Source of the DNA: DATAEG01 sp963703085
GTDB lineage: Bacteria; Actinomycetota; Actinomycetes; Mycobacteriales; Jatrophihabitantaceae
NCBI GenBank assembly: GCA_963703085.1
Contig: OY969789.1
Location: forward strand, 1,178,001 to 1,242,000
Direction of reading: 5' to 3'
DNA: 64,000 nt
How positions within the stretch are numbered: position 1 is the stretch's first letter; each line of letters starts with the position of its first letter. Below are positions 41,339-49,923 of this stretch, piece after piece. The notes beneath the pieces are model-generated. The model saw nothing but the letters and a program-made list of their open reading frames with translations, had not been told where the DNA came from and did no database searches. Both the position numbers and the translations under genes were made by a program.

Positions 41339-42145
41339 ATGACGCACACCTGGCGCATGGTGGTGATGACCGTGCTGTTCGCCGTCGGCGGCGGCGTCGC
41401 GGCGTGGCTGCTCACCGTCCCGTTGCGGCGCCGATCCTTTGCCGCACAGCTCGCCTCGCCGGTTCTGATCGCGACGGTGGCATCGGTGGCAGCGTTCTTC
41501 GGTTCGGTACAGGCGATGTACCTGCCCACCCACGAATTCTGGGCAGCGCTTGCGGTCGCTCTGGTGGCCGGGCTGATCGCATCGGTTGCCGCGCTCAGCA
41601 GCGCACACCGGATGGCCCGCGACAAGCAAGGTGTCCTCGACGCGCTGCGCGCCCTCGGCGGGGGCACGCTGCCGCCCGCCGACGCGCCGCGGATGACTGC
41701 AGAGCTTGACGCCCTGCGCACGGAGGTGGCCGACGCGGCGCAACGCCTTGCCGATTCGCGCAGTCGGGAGCAGTCGATGCAGGCCGCGCACCGCGAGCTG
41801 CTGAGCTGGGTGTCCCGCGACCTGCGCGTCCCTCTCGCGCAGCTGCGCACAATCGTCGAGGAACTGCAGGACGGCACCGCAGACTCCCCCGAGCGCTCCT
41901 ACAAGCAGTTGCACATCGAAGCGGACGCGATGAGCGAGATGCTGACCGACCTCGGCGAGCTAGCCACCACACCCCGCCCCGCCGAAGTCTCAACCCCAAG
42001 ACCCACCGCGAGCCTAGGCACCGCCTCACCTCGCGCCGCAACCACGAACGCGATGAGCGCTCGCGCGAAGAGCAGATCGCCGGCGCGCGACGAAGGAGCG
42101 CTTGCCCCGAGCCAACCAATCAGGCGATCAGCAAGACAGCGATGA
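41339..42145 (+). CDS. truncated histidine-kinase-like membrane protein
   Basis: A 268-residue ORF. Residues 5-28 and 42-88 are membrane segments, and a coiled linker leads to a dimerisation-domain-like helix LLSWVSRDLRVPLAQLRTIVEEL. In kinases this helix carries S-H-E-L-R-T-P-L; here the phospho-accepting His is Arg 160. No ATP-binding domain follows: residues 238-268 are encoded by an intergenic repeat (42050-42107) and end soon after. It looks like a sensor kinase that lost its catalytic half and His, or a repurposed membrane protein. Confidence 0.6.
   Translation: MTHTWRMVVMTVLFAVGGGVAAWLLTVPLRRRSFAAQLASPVLIATVASVAAFFGSVQAMYLPTHEFWAALAVALVAGLIASVAALSSAHRMARDKQGVLDALRALGGGTLPPADAPRMTAELDALRTEVADAAQRLADSRSREQSMQAAHRELLSWVSRDLRVPLAQLRTIVEELQDGTADSPERSYKQLHIEADAMSEMLTDLGELATTPRPAEVSTPRPTASLGTASPRAATTNAMSARAKSRSPARDEGALAPSQPIRRSARQR
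42050..42107 (+). repeat. 58-bp direct repeat, copy 1
   Basis: Identical to 42139-42196. The unit itself is an imperfect hairpin (AGCGCTCGCGCG against CGCGCGA-6 nt-AGCGCT). It forms the 3' end of the kinase-like ORF. Confidence 0.95.
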
Positions 42146-42196
42146 GCGCTCGCGCGAAGAGCAGATCGCCGGCGCGCGACGAAGGAGCGCTTGCCC
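42139..42196 (+). repeat. 58-bp direct repeat, copy 2
   Basis: 58 of 58 bases match copy 1, offset 89 bp. It runs into CCCGAGCGAAGCGAGG, which recurs at 42228-42243. Confidence 0.95.
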
Positions 42197-42210
42197 GAGC
42201 GAAGCGAGGA

Positions 42211-42262
42211 ATCGGTTGCGAGTGGGCCCCGAGCGAAGCGAGGGGTCCGCGAGCCAACCGAT
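42211..42262. repeat. inverted repeat in kinase-epimerase spacer
   Basis: ATCGGTT (42211-42217) pairs with AACCGAT (42256-42262), with GGCCCC/GGGGTC inside and GAGCGAAGCGAG at the tip: a long imperfect hairpin. Confidence 0.6.
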
Positions 42263-42276
42263 CAGGCGATCATGAA
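42241..42276 (+). repeat. 36-bp direct repeat, copy 1
   Basis: Begins AGGGGTCCGCGAGCC and ends GGCGATCATGAA; identical to 42296-42331. A shorter diverged version lies at about 42109-42130. Confidence 0.95.
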
Positions 42277-42295
42277 GTCGAAGGGATCAGGCGAC

Positions 42296-42331
42296 AGGGG
42301 TCCGCGAGCCAACCGATCAGGCGATCATGAA
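42296..42331 (+). repeat. 36-bp direct repeat, copy 2
   Basis: Identical to 42241-42276, offset 55 bp, ending 9 bp before the epimerase stop codon. Confidence 0.95.
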
Positions 42332-42340
42332 AGACAGCGA

Positions 42341-43366
42341 TCATGAAAACAGTTCTGCGACGCCCTGATCGAACTCCACCGCCGGGTGCCAGTCCATCGA
42401 TTGCCGCAGCCGCGCTGAGTCGGCGGTGATGTGCCGGACGTCGCCGAGGCGGAACTCGCCGGTGATGACGGGGGCCGGCCCGCCGACCGACCGTGCGAGC
42501 GCTGTCGCCATGTCGCCGACCGTGCGCGGCGTCCCGGATCCGACGTTGAACGCGACCACTCCGTCATGGTGGCGCTCGAGCACCGTGACGGTCGCGCCGG
42601 CGACGTCGCGGACATGCACGAAGTCGCGGCGCTGGCCTCCGTCCTCGAAGACCCGGGGCGCTTCACCGCGCCGCAACGCGGAGGCAAAGATCGCGGCGAC
42701 GCCGGCGTACGGGGTGTCGCGCGGCATACCCGGTCCGTACACATTGTGATAGCGCAGCAGTGCCGCACTGCCGCCGGTACTGCGCGCCCACGAGCTGGCG
42801 TAGTGCTCCTGGGCGACCTTGCTCGCCGCGTAGGCGTTGCGCGGATCGACGCCGAGCTCCTCAGCCACCAAGGCCGGCGCCAACGCGCGGCCGCAGACCG
42901 GGCACGGCGGCTCGAACCGGGCCGCTCGCAGGTCGGCGTCGCGGCGCGGCCCGGGACGCACCGCGCCGTGCTCGGAGCAGCTGCCGACGCCCTCGCCGTA
43001 AACCACCATCGAGCTGGCCAGCACCAGGCGACCGACGCCGGCGGCCGCCATCGCCGCAAGCAGTACGGCAGTGCCGTGGTCGTTGGAGCTGGCATAGTCG
43101 GGTAGGTCCGCCACGTCGACGCCCAAACCGACCTTCGCGGCGAGATGGCAGACCACGTCGACGTCCCGGAGCGCCGCACTCACCGCGGTGGCATCGCGGA
43201 CATCGGCAACGATCAGCCCAATCCCGTCGGGCAACGCTGCCGCGGCACCATGATGGACGTCCTCGCGCAGCGAGTCGAGCACCCGGACCTCGTGGCCACG
43301 ACCCAACAGCGCCGTCGCGACCTGCGTTCCGATGAACCCGGCGCCACCGGTGAGCAGGACCCTCAT
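42341..43366 (-). CDS. NAD-dependent epimerase/dehydratase (GalE3-like) with a CPVC insert
   Basis: A 341-residue extended SDR. NAD motif LLTGGAGFIGTQVATALLG at the start, Ser in LASSMVVYGEG, and the catalytic Tyr-Lys in NAYAASKVAQEHYA; RRDFVHVRDVAGA is typical of UDP-sugar epimerases. Between these an insert PPCPVCGRALAPALVAEE holds a CxxC pair, unusual for the fold. ATG 43366 overlaps the upstream stop by one base (TGATG), coupling it to MTA phosphorylase as in the M. tuberculosis Rv0535-galE3 pair (from memory). Confidence 0.85.
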   Translation of the reverse strand: MRVLLTGGAGFIGTQVATALLGRGHEVRVLDSLREDVHHGAAAALPDGIGLIVADVRDATAVSAALRDVDVVCHLAAKVGLGVDVADLPDYASSNDHGTAVLLAAMAAAGVGRLVLASSMVVYGEGVGSCSEHGAVRPGPRRDADLRAARFEPPCPVCGRALAPALVAEELGVDPRNAYAASKVAQEHYASSWARSTGGSAALLRYHNVYGPGMPRDTPYAGVAAIFASALRRGEAPRVFEDGGQRRDFVHVRDVAGATVTVLERHHDGVVAFNVGSGTPRTVGDMATALARSVGGPAPVITGEFRLGDVRHITADSARLRQSMDWHPAVEFDQGVAELFS

Positions 43367-44187
43367 CAAGGCAGGTCGAACGCCGCTGGCATTGAGTCGT
43401 ACACCGAGCCGCAGCGACAGTCACCCTGCTCGCCGGGCAATCGCTCGATCGTCGCAACGAGCAGCTCGCGCAACTTCGGCAGATTGCGAGCGAATTCGGC
43501 CAGGACATCGGCGTGGGTGACGCCCTCCCCGGCGTCGATACCGGCGTCAAGATCGGTGACCAGCGCGAGGACCGAGAAACACAGTGCGAGTTCCCGGGCC
43601 AATGTCGCTTCCGGCTGCGCGGTCATCCCGATGATCGACCACCGCTGGCTCTGGTACTCCTGAGATTCCGCGCGGCTGGAGAAGCGCGGCCCGTTGACGA
43701 CCACCAGAGTCCCCGCAGCCGTGAGCTCGACGCCAAGGCCGGCGGCTGCGTCCGCGGCTGCGGCGCGACCCCGGGCGCAGTAGGGATCGGCGAACTCGAC
43801 GTGCGAGACACCGGTGTCGGTGTCGTTGTAGGTAGCGGGCCTGCCCCAGGTCCGGTCGACGACCTGATCCGGGCTGACCACGGTGCCCGGTCCGAGGTCC
43901 GTGCGTAACGATCCCACCGCGGAAAGCGACACAACTTGCCGCACACCCAGCGAGCGCAATGCCCATAGGTTCGCCCGGTAGGGCACCCGATGCGGCGCGA
44001 AGCGATGGCCGGTGCCGTGCCGCGGCAGGAAAGCGACTCGACGGCCGCCAAGCATCCCGATGCTCACTGCATCACTGGGAGTGCCGTACGGCGTTGCCAC
44101 CTCATGTGCATCGGCGCCGTCGAGCAGTGCATAGAAACCGGATCCACCGATGACACCGACGTCGGCCAGTGCAGTCGTCACCGCCAT
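43366..44187 (-). CDS. mtnP: S-methyl-5'-thioadenosine phosphorylase
   Basis: A 273-residue family 2 nucleoside phosphorylase. Blocks: DVGVIGGSGFYALLDG, LPRHGTGHRFAPHRVPYRAN (phosphate and ribose contacts), SAVGSL, VVNGPRFSSRAESQEY and TDLDAGIDAGEGVTH. The last, with Asp in the purine-binding loop, fits adenine-type substrates. It returns methylthioadenosine from polyamine or homoserine-lactone-type reactions to methionine salvage. Coupled to the epimerase downstream; divergent from the GNAT gene. Confidence 0.9.
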   Translation of the reverse strand: MAVTTALADVGVIGGSGFYALLDGADAHEVATPYGTPSDAVSIGMLGGRRVAFLPRHGTGHRFAPHRVPYRANLWALRSLGVRQVVSLSAVGSLRTDLGPGTVVSPDQVVDRTWGRPATYNDTDTGVSHVEFADPYCARGRAAAADAAAGLGVELTAAGTLVVVNGPRFSSRAESQEYQSQRWSIIGMTAQPEATLARELALCFSVLALVTDLDAGIDAGEGVTHADVLAEFARNLPKLRELLVATIERLPGEQGDCRCGSVYDSMPAAFDLP

Positions 44188-44210
44188 GACGGTACTGCGA
44201 GGATCTCCCG

Positions 44211-44864
44211 GTGACCGAGCCGCATCCGATCGCCGACCTGATCCGCGCTGCTGCCGAGCTGCGGTTCCCGCCGGTCGACGGCGCAGTCACCCGCGTTTCG
44301 CCCTGGCGACCCGGTGTGGGCGCGGTAGTCGCCTTCACCGGGCACGCTGTGTTGGCGATCGACGAGGCCGTCGACGACGACCTGCTCAACAGCCTCGGCC
44401 TCGACGGCTTCGGCGGCGCCACCCATCCGCGGGTTCCGGTAGCACTGGCCGGCCCGGGTGGCTGGATCGACAGCCTCGACGCCGTGCTGGTGGCGCGCGG
44501 TACCGGGCTCGGATCGTCGGACGTGATCCGGCGCCCGGATCTCGCCGGGCATGACCGCATCGCCCATGCGCGGTCCGTCCGCGACGACGTCGCGGTATGG
44601 GGGCCACCGATCGGCTCTGCGTCCGACGGCGCGGTGATCAGCATTTCTCGCGGGCTGGGCGGACTGACCGAGCTCAGCATCGAACTGCCCGGTGCACTCC
44701 AGGGGCGTGGCCTGGGTCGCTTTCTCATCGCCGCGGCGCTCGACCTGTGTGAGCGCGACGAGGTGGTCGTGGCGGCGGTGGCGCCCGGCAATGCGGCCAG
44801 CCTGCGCGCCGCGCTGGCCGTGGGTTTCCAGCCGGTCGCCTCGGTGCAGTTGTTCTCTGTCTGA
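44211..44864 (+). CDS. GNAT-like acetyltransferase with long N-terminal extension
   Basis: A 217-residue protein from GTG 44211. The GNAT part is C-terminal: LQGRGLGRFLIAAALDLCE (motif A) and AVAPGNAASLRAALAVGFQPV. The first 110 residues have a strand-rich segment (VGAVVAFTGHAVLAIDEAVDDD, LNSLGLDGFGGATHPRV) also seen in actinobacterial proteins next to mtnP. Substrate unknown. Confidence 0.75.
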   Translation: MTEPHPIADLIRAAAELRFPPVDGAVTRVSPWRPGVGAVVAFTGHAVLAIDEAVDDDLLNSLGLDGFGGATHPRVPVALAGPGGWIDSLDAVLVARGTGLGSSDVIRRPDLAGHDRIAHARSVRDDVAVWGPPIGSASDGAVISISRGLGGLTELSIELPGALQGRGLGRFLIAAALDLCERDEVVVAAVAPGNAASLRAALAVGFQPVASVQLFSV

Positions 44865-44954
44865 TTGCCTAACACGATGCTGACGTATTGCCCACCTGGT
44901 GCTCACCGCAGCCCGGCACAGTGAGCGCCGTACCTCAGCCGATCTGGAGGAACC

Positions 44955-45473
44955 ATGGTGTTGAAGCAGGTTGCAGTGGGCGTCGGAGTACTGGCCGTCG
45001 TTGGCAGCGGGGCGGGTTATGCAGTCGCGACGAGTTCGCAGGGCAACGGGACCGCGTTGCCGATCAGCTCGACCCCGTCGAGCTCATCGTCCAGCTCCGC
45101 CAGCGGCACTGCCAGTAACGGCAAGAAGAAGCAGGAGAACAAGCACGGTAAGGGGGGCGGCCTGCGGATCGAGCTGGGTTCGCTTCAGCATGCCGAGTGG
45201 GTTACCAAGGATGCCAAGACCGGCAAGGACGTGACGCATGACGCAGTTCTCGGCACCGTCAGCTCGGTCAACACCTCGTCGATCACCGTCAAGGCCACGG
45301 ATGGTTACACCGAGACCTTCGCCGTGGGTACCGGTACGAAGGTGCGCATCGCGGGCAGCAAGGACAAGGCCCAGATCAGCAGCGTGAAGGTGGGCGACCA
45401 TGCGTTGGTGGCCGGCACCAAGTCAGGCACGAAGGTGTCCGCCACCCAGGTGCTCGACCGCGGAGCCCATTAG
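44955..45473 (+). CDS. exported or membrane-anchored DUF5666-like protein
   Basis: A 172-residue protein with an uncleaved-looking N-terminal helix (VAVGVGVLAVVGSGAGYAVA), a Ser/Thr-rich linker and a Lys-rich patch. The C-terminal part (VLGTVSSVNTSSITVKATDGYTETFAVGTGTKV; VKVGDHALVAGTKSG, in pieces) is an OB-like beta-barrel as in DUF5666. Shine-Dalgarno TGGAGGAA. Probably binds at the cell surface; unknown. Confidence 0.65.
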   Translation: MVLKQVAVGVGVLAVVGSGAGYAVATSSQGNGTALPISSTPSSSSSSSASGTASNGKKKQENKHGKGGGLRIELGSLQHAEWVTKDAKTGKDVTHDAVLGTVSSVNTSSITVKATDGYTETFAVGTGTKVRIAGSKDKAQISSVKVGDHALVAGTKSGTKVSATQVLDRGAH

Positions 45474-45668
45474 CTGGCCCAGCTCGGCGCCACTCGACGC
45501 CGGCGCACCGCGCCTCTAGGCAGGCCTCGGTTGCGATCGGATGCGTCCGGGCAGTGTCCTACTCGACGGCAGTCCCTCTACCCTGAGCGGTGAGGACGGC
45601 GCGGTGATCCCTGCGCCGGCGCGGATCGCCGCCGCACCCCGGCGGCCGTCGAGAAGAGGCCACCAGCG

Positions 45669-46814
45669 ATGAAGCGGCAGCACTACGAGACAGAGCACCT
45701 GGCCTTCGGCGAGGCGGTGCGCTCCTTCCTCGAGAAGGAGGTGGTGCCACACGTCCTGGAGTGGGAGGACGCGGGCATCACTCCGCGAGAGATCTTCTCC
45801 GCAGCCGGTAGCAACGGCTTCCTCGGCATGGCGGTGCCGGAGCAGTACGGCGGCGGCGGCGTCGCTGACTTCCGGTTCAACCAGATCCTCGGCGAAGAGG
45901 TCCAGCTCGCGCTGGCCAGCGGGGCCGGGCTCGGCATCACGCTGCACAACGACATCTGCCTGCCTTACTTCCTCGAGTACTGCACCGATGAGCAGAGGCA
46001 GCGCTGGTTGCCCGGCATCGTCTCCGGCGAGCTGGTCACCGCGATCGCGATGACCGAACCGGGCGCCGGCTCTGATCTCGCCGGCATTCGCACCTCAGCG
46101 GTGCGCGACGGCGCTGACTACCTGGTCAATGGCGCGAAGACGTTCATCACCAACGGCATCCACGCCGACCTCGTCATCACTGCGGTGCGTACGTCGCCGG
46201 ATCGTCATCGTGGCCTCACTCTGGTGGTGATCGAACGCGGCACTCCGGGCTTCGAGCGGGGCCGCAACCTGCAGAAGGTCGGCCAGCACTCGCAGGACAC
46301 CGCCGAACTGTCGTTCAGCGACGTGCGAGTGCCGGTCGCGAACCGGCTCGGCGCGGAGGGCGAGGGCTTTCTGTACCTGGTTCGCAACCTGCCCCAGGAA
46401 CGCATGTCCATCGCATTGGGTGCGGTCGCCGCGGCTCGTGCAGCATTCGACCTCACCGCGGCGTACGTGCGCGAGCGGACCGCGTTCGGCAAGTCGCTCG
46501 GCTCGCAGCAGAACACCCGGTTCGTCATGGCCGAGATGATCACCGAGATCGACATCGCGCAGACATTCGTTGATCGGTGCGTCGACGCGCTCAGCGTCGG
46601 TGAACTCAGCCCGGAGGACGCCGCTAAGGCGAAGTGGTGGTGCACCGAACTGCAGGGCCGGGTCGTCGATCGGTGCGTACAACTACACGGCGGCTACGGG
46701 TACATGTTGGAGTACCCGATAGCGCGGGCCTGGGTCGACGCCCGGGTAACCCGAATCTACGGCGGCGCCACGGAGATCATGAAGGAGATCATCGGCCGCT
46801 CCCTCAACCTCTAG
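45669..46814 (+). CDS. acyl-CoA dehydrogenase, long-chain type
   Basis: A 381-residue flavoprotein. FAD/substrate signatures AIAMTEPGAGSDLAGIRTSA and GYMLEYPIARAWVDARVTRIYGGATEIMKEII. The usual catalytic Glu before G-T (IYEGT in medium-chain enzymes) is Gly here (IYGGA), as in long-chain and isovaleryl types, where the base sits on another helix (RERTAFGKSL region). It removes two hydrogens from acyl-CoA in beta-oxidation or branched-chain breakdown. Its stop overlaps the maf start. Confidence 0.9.
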   Translation: MKRQHYETEHLAFGEAVRSFLEKEVVPHVLEWEDAGITPREIFSAAGSNGFLGMAVPEQYGGGGVADFRFNQILGEEVQLALASGAGLGITLHNDICLPYFLEYCTDEQRQRWLPGIVSGELVTAIAMTEPGAGSDLAGIRTSAVRDGADYLVNGAKTFITNGIHADLVITAVRTSPDRHRGLTLVVIERGTPGFERGRNLQKVGQHSQDTAELSFSDVRVPVANRLGAEGEGFLYLVRNLPQERMSIALGAVAAARAAFDLTAAYVRERTAFGKSLGSQQNTRFVMAEMITEIDIAQTFVDRCVDALSVGELSPEDAAKAKWWCTELQGRVVDRCVQLHGGYGYMLEYPIARAWVDARVTRIYGGATEIMKEIIGRSLNL

Positions 46815-47419
46815 TGGCACCGCGCGTCCGCTTCGTCCTCGCGTCCGGTTCGCCGGCGCGGCTGGCGACATTGCGAGCTGCCGGGGTCGAGCCGGAGGTG
46901 ATCGTCAGCGAGGTCGACGAAACGGCGATCACCGCACCGACGCCCTCGGATCTGGTCGAGTCGTTGGCGATTGCGAAGGCGATGGCCGTCTCGCAGCGCA
47001 TCGACGGCCACGCTTTGGTGCTCGGTTGTGACTCGATGCTGGATCTCGACGGAGTGGCTTACGGCAAGCCTGCCTCCGCCGACGAAGCGGTCGAGCGGTG
47101 GCGGGCAATGCGTGGCACCACCGGCGTGCTGCGCACCGGACACGCGCTGATCGACGCGGAGAACGACCGGGCACTGTCGGTCGTCGCGTCCACCGCCGTG
47201 ACCTTCGGCGAAGTGAGCAACGCGGAGATCGAGGCGTACGTGAGCACCGGCGAGGCACTCTCCGTGGCCGGCGGGTTCACGATCGACGGCCTGGGCGGCT
47301 GGTTCGTCGACGCGGTATCCGGCGACCACCACAACGTCGTCGGCCTTTCGCTGCCGGCGCTGCGCACGATGCTCGGCCAGCTCGGTTACGGCCTCGTCGA
47401 CATCGGCTATCCGGGCTGA
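46814..47419 (+). CDS. maf: Maf-like nucleoside triphosphate pyrophosphatase
   Basis: A 201-residue protein from GTG 46814, overlapping the upstream stop by one base. The signature LASGSPARLATLRAAG opens it; SEVDETA, VLGCDSMLDLDG and GYAKP-like AYGKPASADEAVERW follow, then GGFTIDGLGGWFVDAVSGDHHNVVGLSL. Maf proteins hydrolyse modified or canonical NTPs and affect septum formation. In M. tuberculosis maf follows accE5; here the two are 12 kb apart. Confidence 0.9.
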   Translation: MAPRVRFVLASGSPARLATLRAAGVEPEVIVSEVDETAITAPTPSDLVESLAIAKAMAVSQRIDGHALVLGCDSMLDLDGVAYGKPASADEAVERWRAMRGTTGVLRTGHALIDAENDRALSVVASTAVTFGEVSNAEIEAYVSTGEALSVAGGFTIDGLGGWFVDAVSGDHHNVVGLSLPALRTMLGQLGYGLVDIGYPG

Positions 47420-47481
47420 TCGAACCGTCCTAGGGGCTCGCACCGAACCTTCCCTGACACTCATTCAGGAAAGGAACCATC

Positions 47482-48168
47482 ATGCGTACTCCCGTTAAGG
47501 CGCTGCTTGGCCTCGTGGCGGTGGGCTTGGTTGCCGCACCGCTCAGCGCCTGCAGCAGCAGCAAGAACGACAGCGGCAAGTCCAGTGGCAGCTCGTCATC
47601 GTCGACCTCGGCCGCTCCGACAACGCCGGTCGCCAAGATCGATGCGCTCACCGGCAAGAACACGTCGGTCAAGCTCGATCCGGGCTTCCTCGCTGCGTTG
47701 AAGTCGCTCAAGCTCACGCCTGGCGTGACCGGATCTGCCAAGCTGACCAGTGACGGTTCGCTGGTCTTCCCGATCACCGGCGGCAACGTCACGTACTACA
47801 CCCCCGGCTCGGTTACGCCGTACGTGCAGGGCGAGATCGACCACAACGGCAGCGGCATCACGCTGACCGGTGGTGGCATCACGGTGGGTTTGTCGAACTT
47901 CATCATCGACCCGGGCACCTCGAAGCTGTACGGCAAGGTCACCGCCAACGGCAAGACCGTTGCCGAAAAGGTCGAGCTGTTCGGACTCGACGGCAGCACC
48001 CTGCAGCCGCTACAGGCCGATTCCACCAACGGCACCGCCACCCTGACCGGCACCACCGTCTACATCTCCAGCGACGCAGCCGCGTTGCTGAACAAGACCT
48101 ACAAGACGACCGCCGTGACCAACAAGCTCAAGGTCGGCGTCGCGACGATCCTCATCAACACCAAGTAG
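47482..48168 (+). CDS. hypothetical lipoprotein, possible HtaA-like beta domain
   Basis: A 228-residue lipoprotein: GGAAAGGA Shine-Dalgarno, signal peptide with LSAC (Cys 24), Ser/Thr linker, then a beta-rich domain (SLVFPITGGNVTYYTPG, GEIDHNGSGITLTGGGITVGL, NFIIDPGTSKLYGKV). The pattern of a polar sheet with HNGSGI recalls HtaA-type surface domains, but the match is weak. Followed by a terminator hairpin. Confidence 0.6.
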   Translation: MRTPVKALLGLVAVGLVAAPLSACSSSKNDSGKSSGSSSSSTSAAPTTPVAKIDALTGKNTSVKLDPGFLAALKSLKLTPGVTGSAKLTSDGSLVFPITGGNVTYYTPGSVTPYVQGEIDHNGSGITLTGGGITVGLSNFIIDPGTSKLYGKVTANGKTVAEKVELFGLDGSTLQPLQADSTNGTATLTGTTVYISSDAAALLNKTYKTTAVTNKLKVGVATILINTK

Positions 48169-48534
48169 GTACCAGCAAGCAGTACGTAGTACTACGCACC
48201 AGCCGAGGCGGGTGGTCGCGGACCGGGAAACCGGCAACCGCGGCCACTCGCTTCTGTTCTTTTGGCTGACGGCGATGCGTGGGCTGGTCGTTCGCGCGGT
48301 CGGGTGACTGTTCTCGCTCGGTTGCGTTTACTACGGCAGCGACGGATGCGTGGCTCATGGGTTGCGCTGTCGGTGCGGTTCGTGTCACCACTTCGATCGG
48401 CCGTCACGTCGTTTCGCCTTATCCGGTAAGGGAAAGTCTTTCGGATTGGGTCTGTGGATAGCCCGAAATTGTCGGTGCCTCGACCTAGAATTGGGTCATG
48501 CACAACGGGGAGCGCGGCGATAGCGAGCGGGTAT
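48169..48534. other. 366-bp spacer before the DUF222/HNH pseudogene
   Basis: Contains a terminator-like hairpin at 48212-48247 and otherwise nothing I can name. No LexA box is present. Confidence 0.5.
48212..48247 (+). terminator. terminator hairpin after the lipoprotein gene
   Basis: GTGGTCGCGG (48212-48221) pairs with CCGCGGCCAC (48238-48247) at nine of ten positions, with an inner CCGG/CCGG helix, followed by a pyrimidine-rich CTTCTGTTCTTTT stretch. Confidence 0.55.
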
Positions 48535-49873
48535 GTGCCGTCGCCGATCGACGTGCTGACCCTCCCCGACGACTCAATCGCGACCCTCGCCGAGTTGGCA
48601 CCGACCCCGGATTCGGTGCACGCCGCCCAGTTCGCCGCACCCTCCAAGTCTGTCGGAGGTGGGTCGGGTGGATCTGCTGGTGGTGTTGCGTCGGCAGGCC
48701 GGGTTCGACGCGGCCCGGCAGATCGAACTACTCGCAGCCATCTCGCGAGATGACCCGAGCAACGAGAAGTGGTCGGTCCAGGAGATCGCCGCGGTACTGC
48801 GCATCGCACCGGCCACCGCCACCACCCACGTGCACCGCGCGGAAGCTGCTCACCACCACGCTGCGGAAGACGCTGGCAGCGTTGCGGGCCGGGGACATCA
48901 CCGCCCGGCACGCCGAGCTACTCGCCTCCGCCGTCATGCACCTCGACCCCGACGTGGCCCGGGCGGTCGAGGACCGAGTGCTCGACAAGGCCGGGGAGCA
49001 GACCGTCAGCCAGTTCCGGGCCTCGGTCACCCGAGCGGTGCTGCTGCTGGATCCCGAAGGGTGAGGCGGAGCGGCACGCCGACGCGATGCAAGCAGCGGC
49101 GGGTGGTGCTCACCCCCGACCTGCACGGCATGGCGCAGCTCTGGGCGTACCTCCCCGCAGACGGGGCGGCCACGGTGCTGACCGCGATCGACGCCATCGC
49201 CGCAGAAACCATCTTCGGCAACGGCGGGGACAGCCGGTCGGCGGATCAGCGGCGGGCGGATGCATTGGTCACCCTGGCCGACACCGCCCTAGCCGACCCG
49301 CACCTCACCAAGAGGCATGGGGCGCGGCCGGCGGTGCAGCTCACCGTCGCCGCCACCACCCTGCTCGGCCTGGACGAACAACCCGCCGAGCTGGCCGGGT
49401 ACGGCCCGATCCCCGCAGCCATGGCCCGGCGCATCGCGAAAGACGAGACCGGCACCTGGCGGCGGCTGCTCACCGACGACCACGGCCGGCTACTCGACTA
49501 CGGCACCAAGACCTACCGGCCGCCGGCCCGGTTAGCCGCGTTCATCATCGCCCGCGACCAAACCTGCACCTTCACCTCCTGCACCCGCCCCGCCGTCGCC
49601 TGCGACCTCGACCACCTGAAGGCGGCGAAGGACGGCGGACCCACGTGCGACGGCAACCTGCACCCGCTGTGCCGGCGACATCACCGCTGCAAACACCTCG
49701 CCCACTGGCAACCCGAACGACAACCCGACGGATCGACGGTGTGGACCAGCCCCACCGGCCACACCTACCGCACCAAACCAAGGCCGCTACCCACCACGAT
49801 CGAACCTGAGGCAAGATCGCCTGCGGCACCGAGCAATGCATCGACCGACGACCCCGACCCGCCGCCGTTCTGA
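48535..49873 (+). pseudogene. DUF222/HNH endonuclease gene broken by several frameshifts
   Basis: The parts of a 13E12-type DUF222-HNH protein are spread over three frames: an N-terminal piece from GTG 48535; VDLLVVLRRQAGFDAARQIELL to THVHRA in a second frame; KLLTTTLRKTLAALRAG to LLLDPEG in a third; EAERHADAMQ back in the first; and VVLTPDLHGMAQLWAYLPA to the end in the second. The HNH motif is intact (FTSCTRPAVACDLDHLKAAKDGG, then NLHPLCRRHHRCKH). Three shifts can be placed: loss of one CG unit near 48838, an extra G near 49060, and loss of a CG unit near 49092. Confidence 0.85.
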
Positions 49874-49923
49874 GGTAAGCCTCGGAAACCGGCGATCGAT
49901 CAGCGACCGAACGGTCAAGGTTC

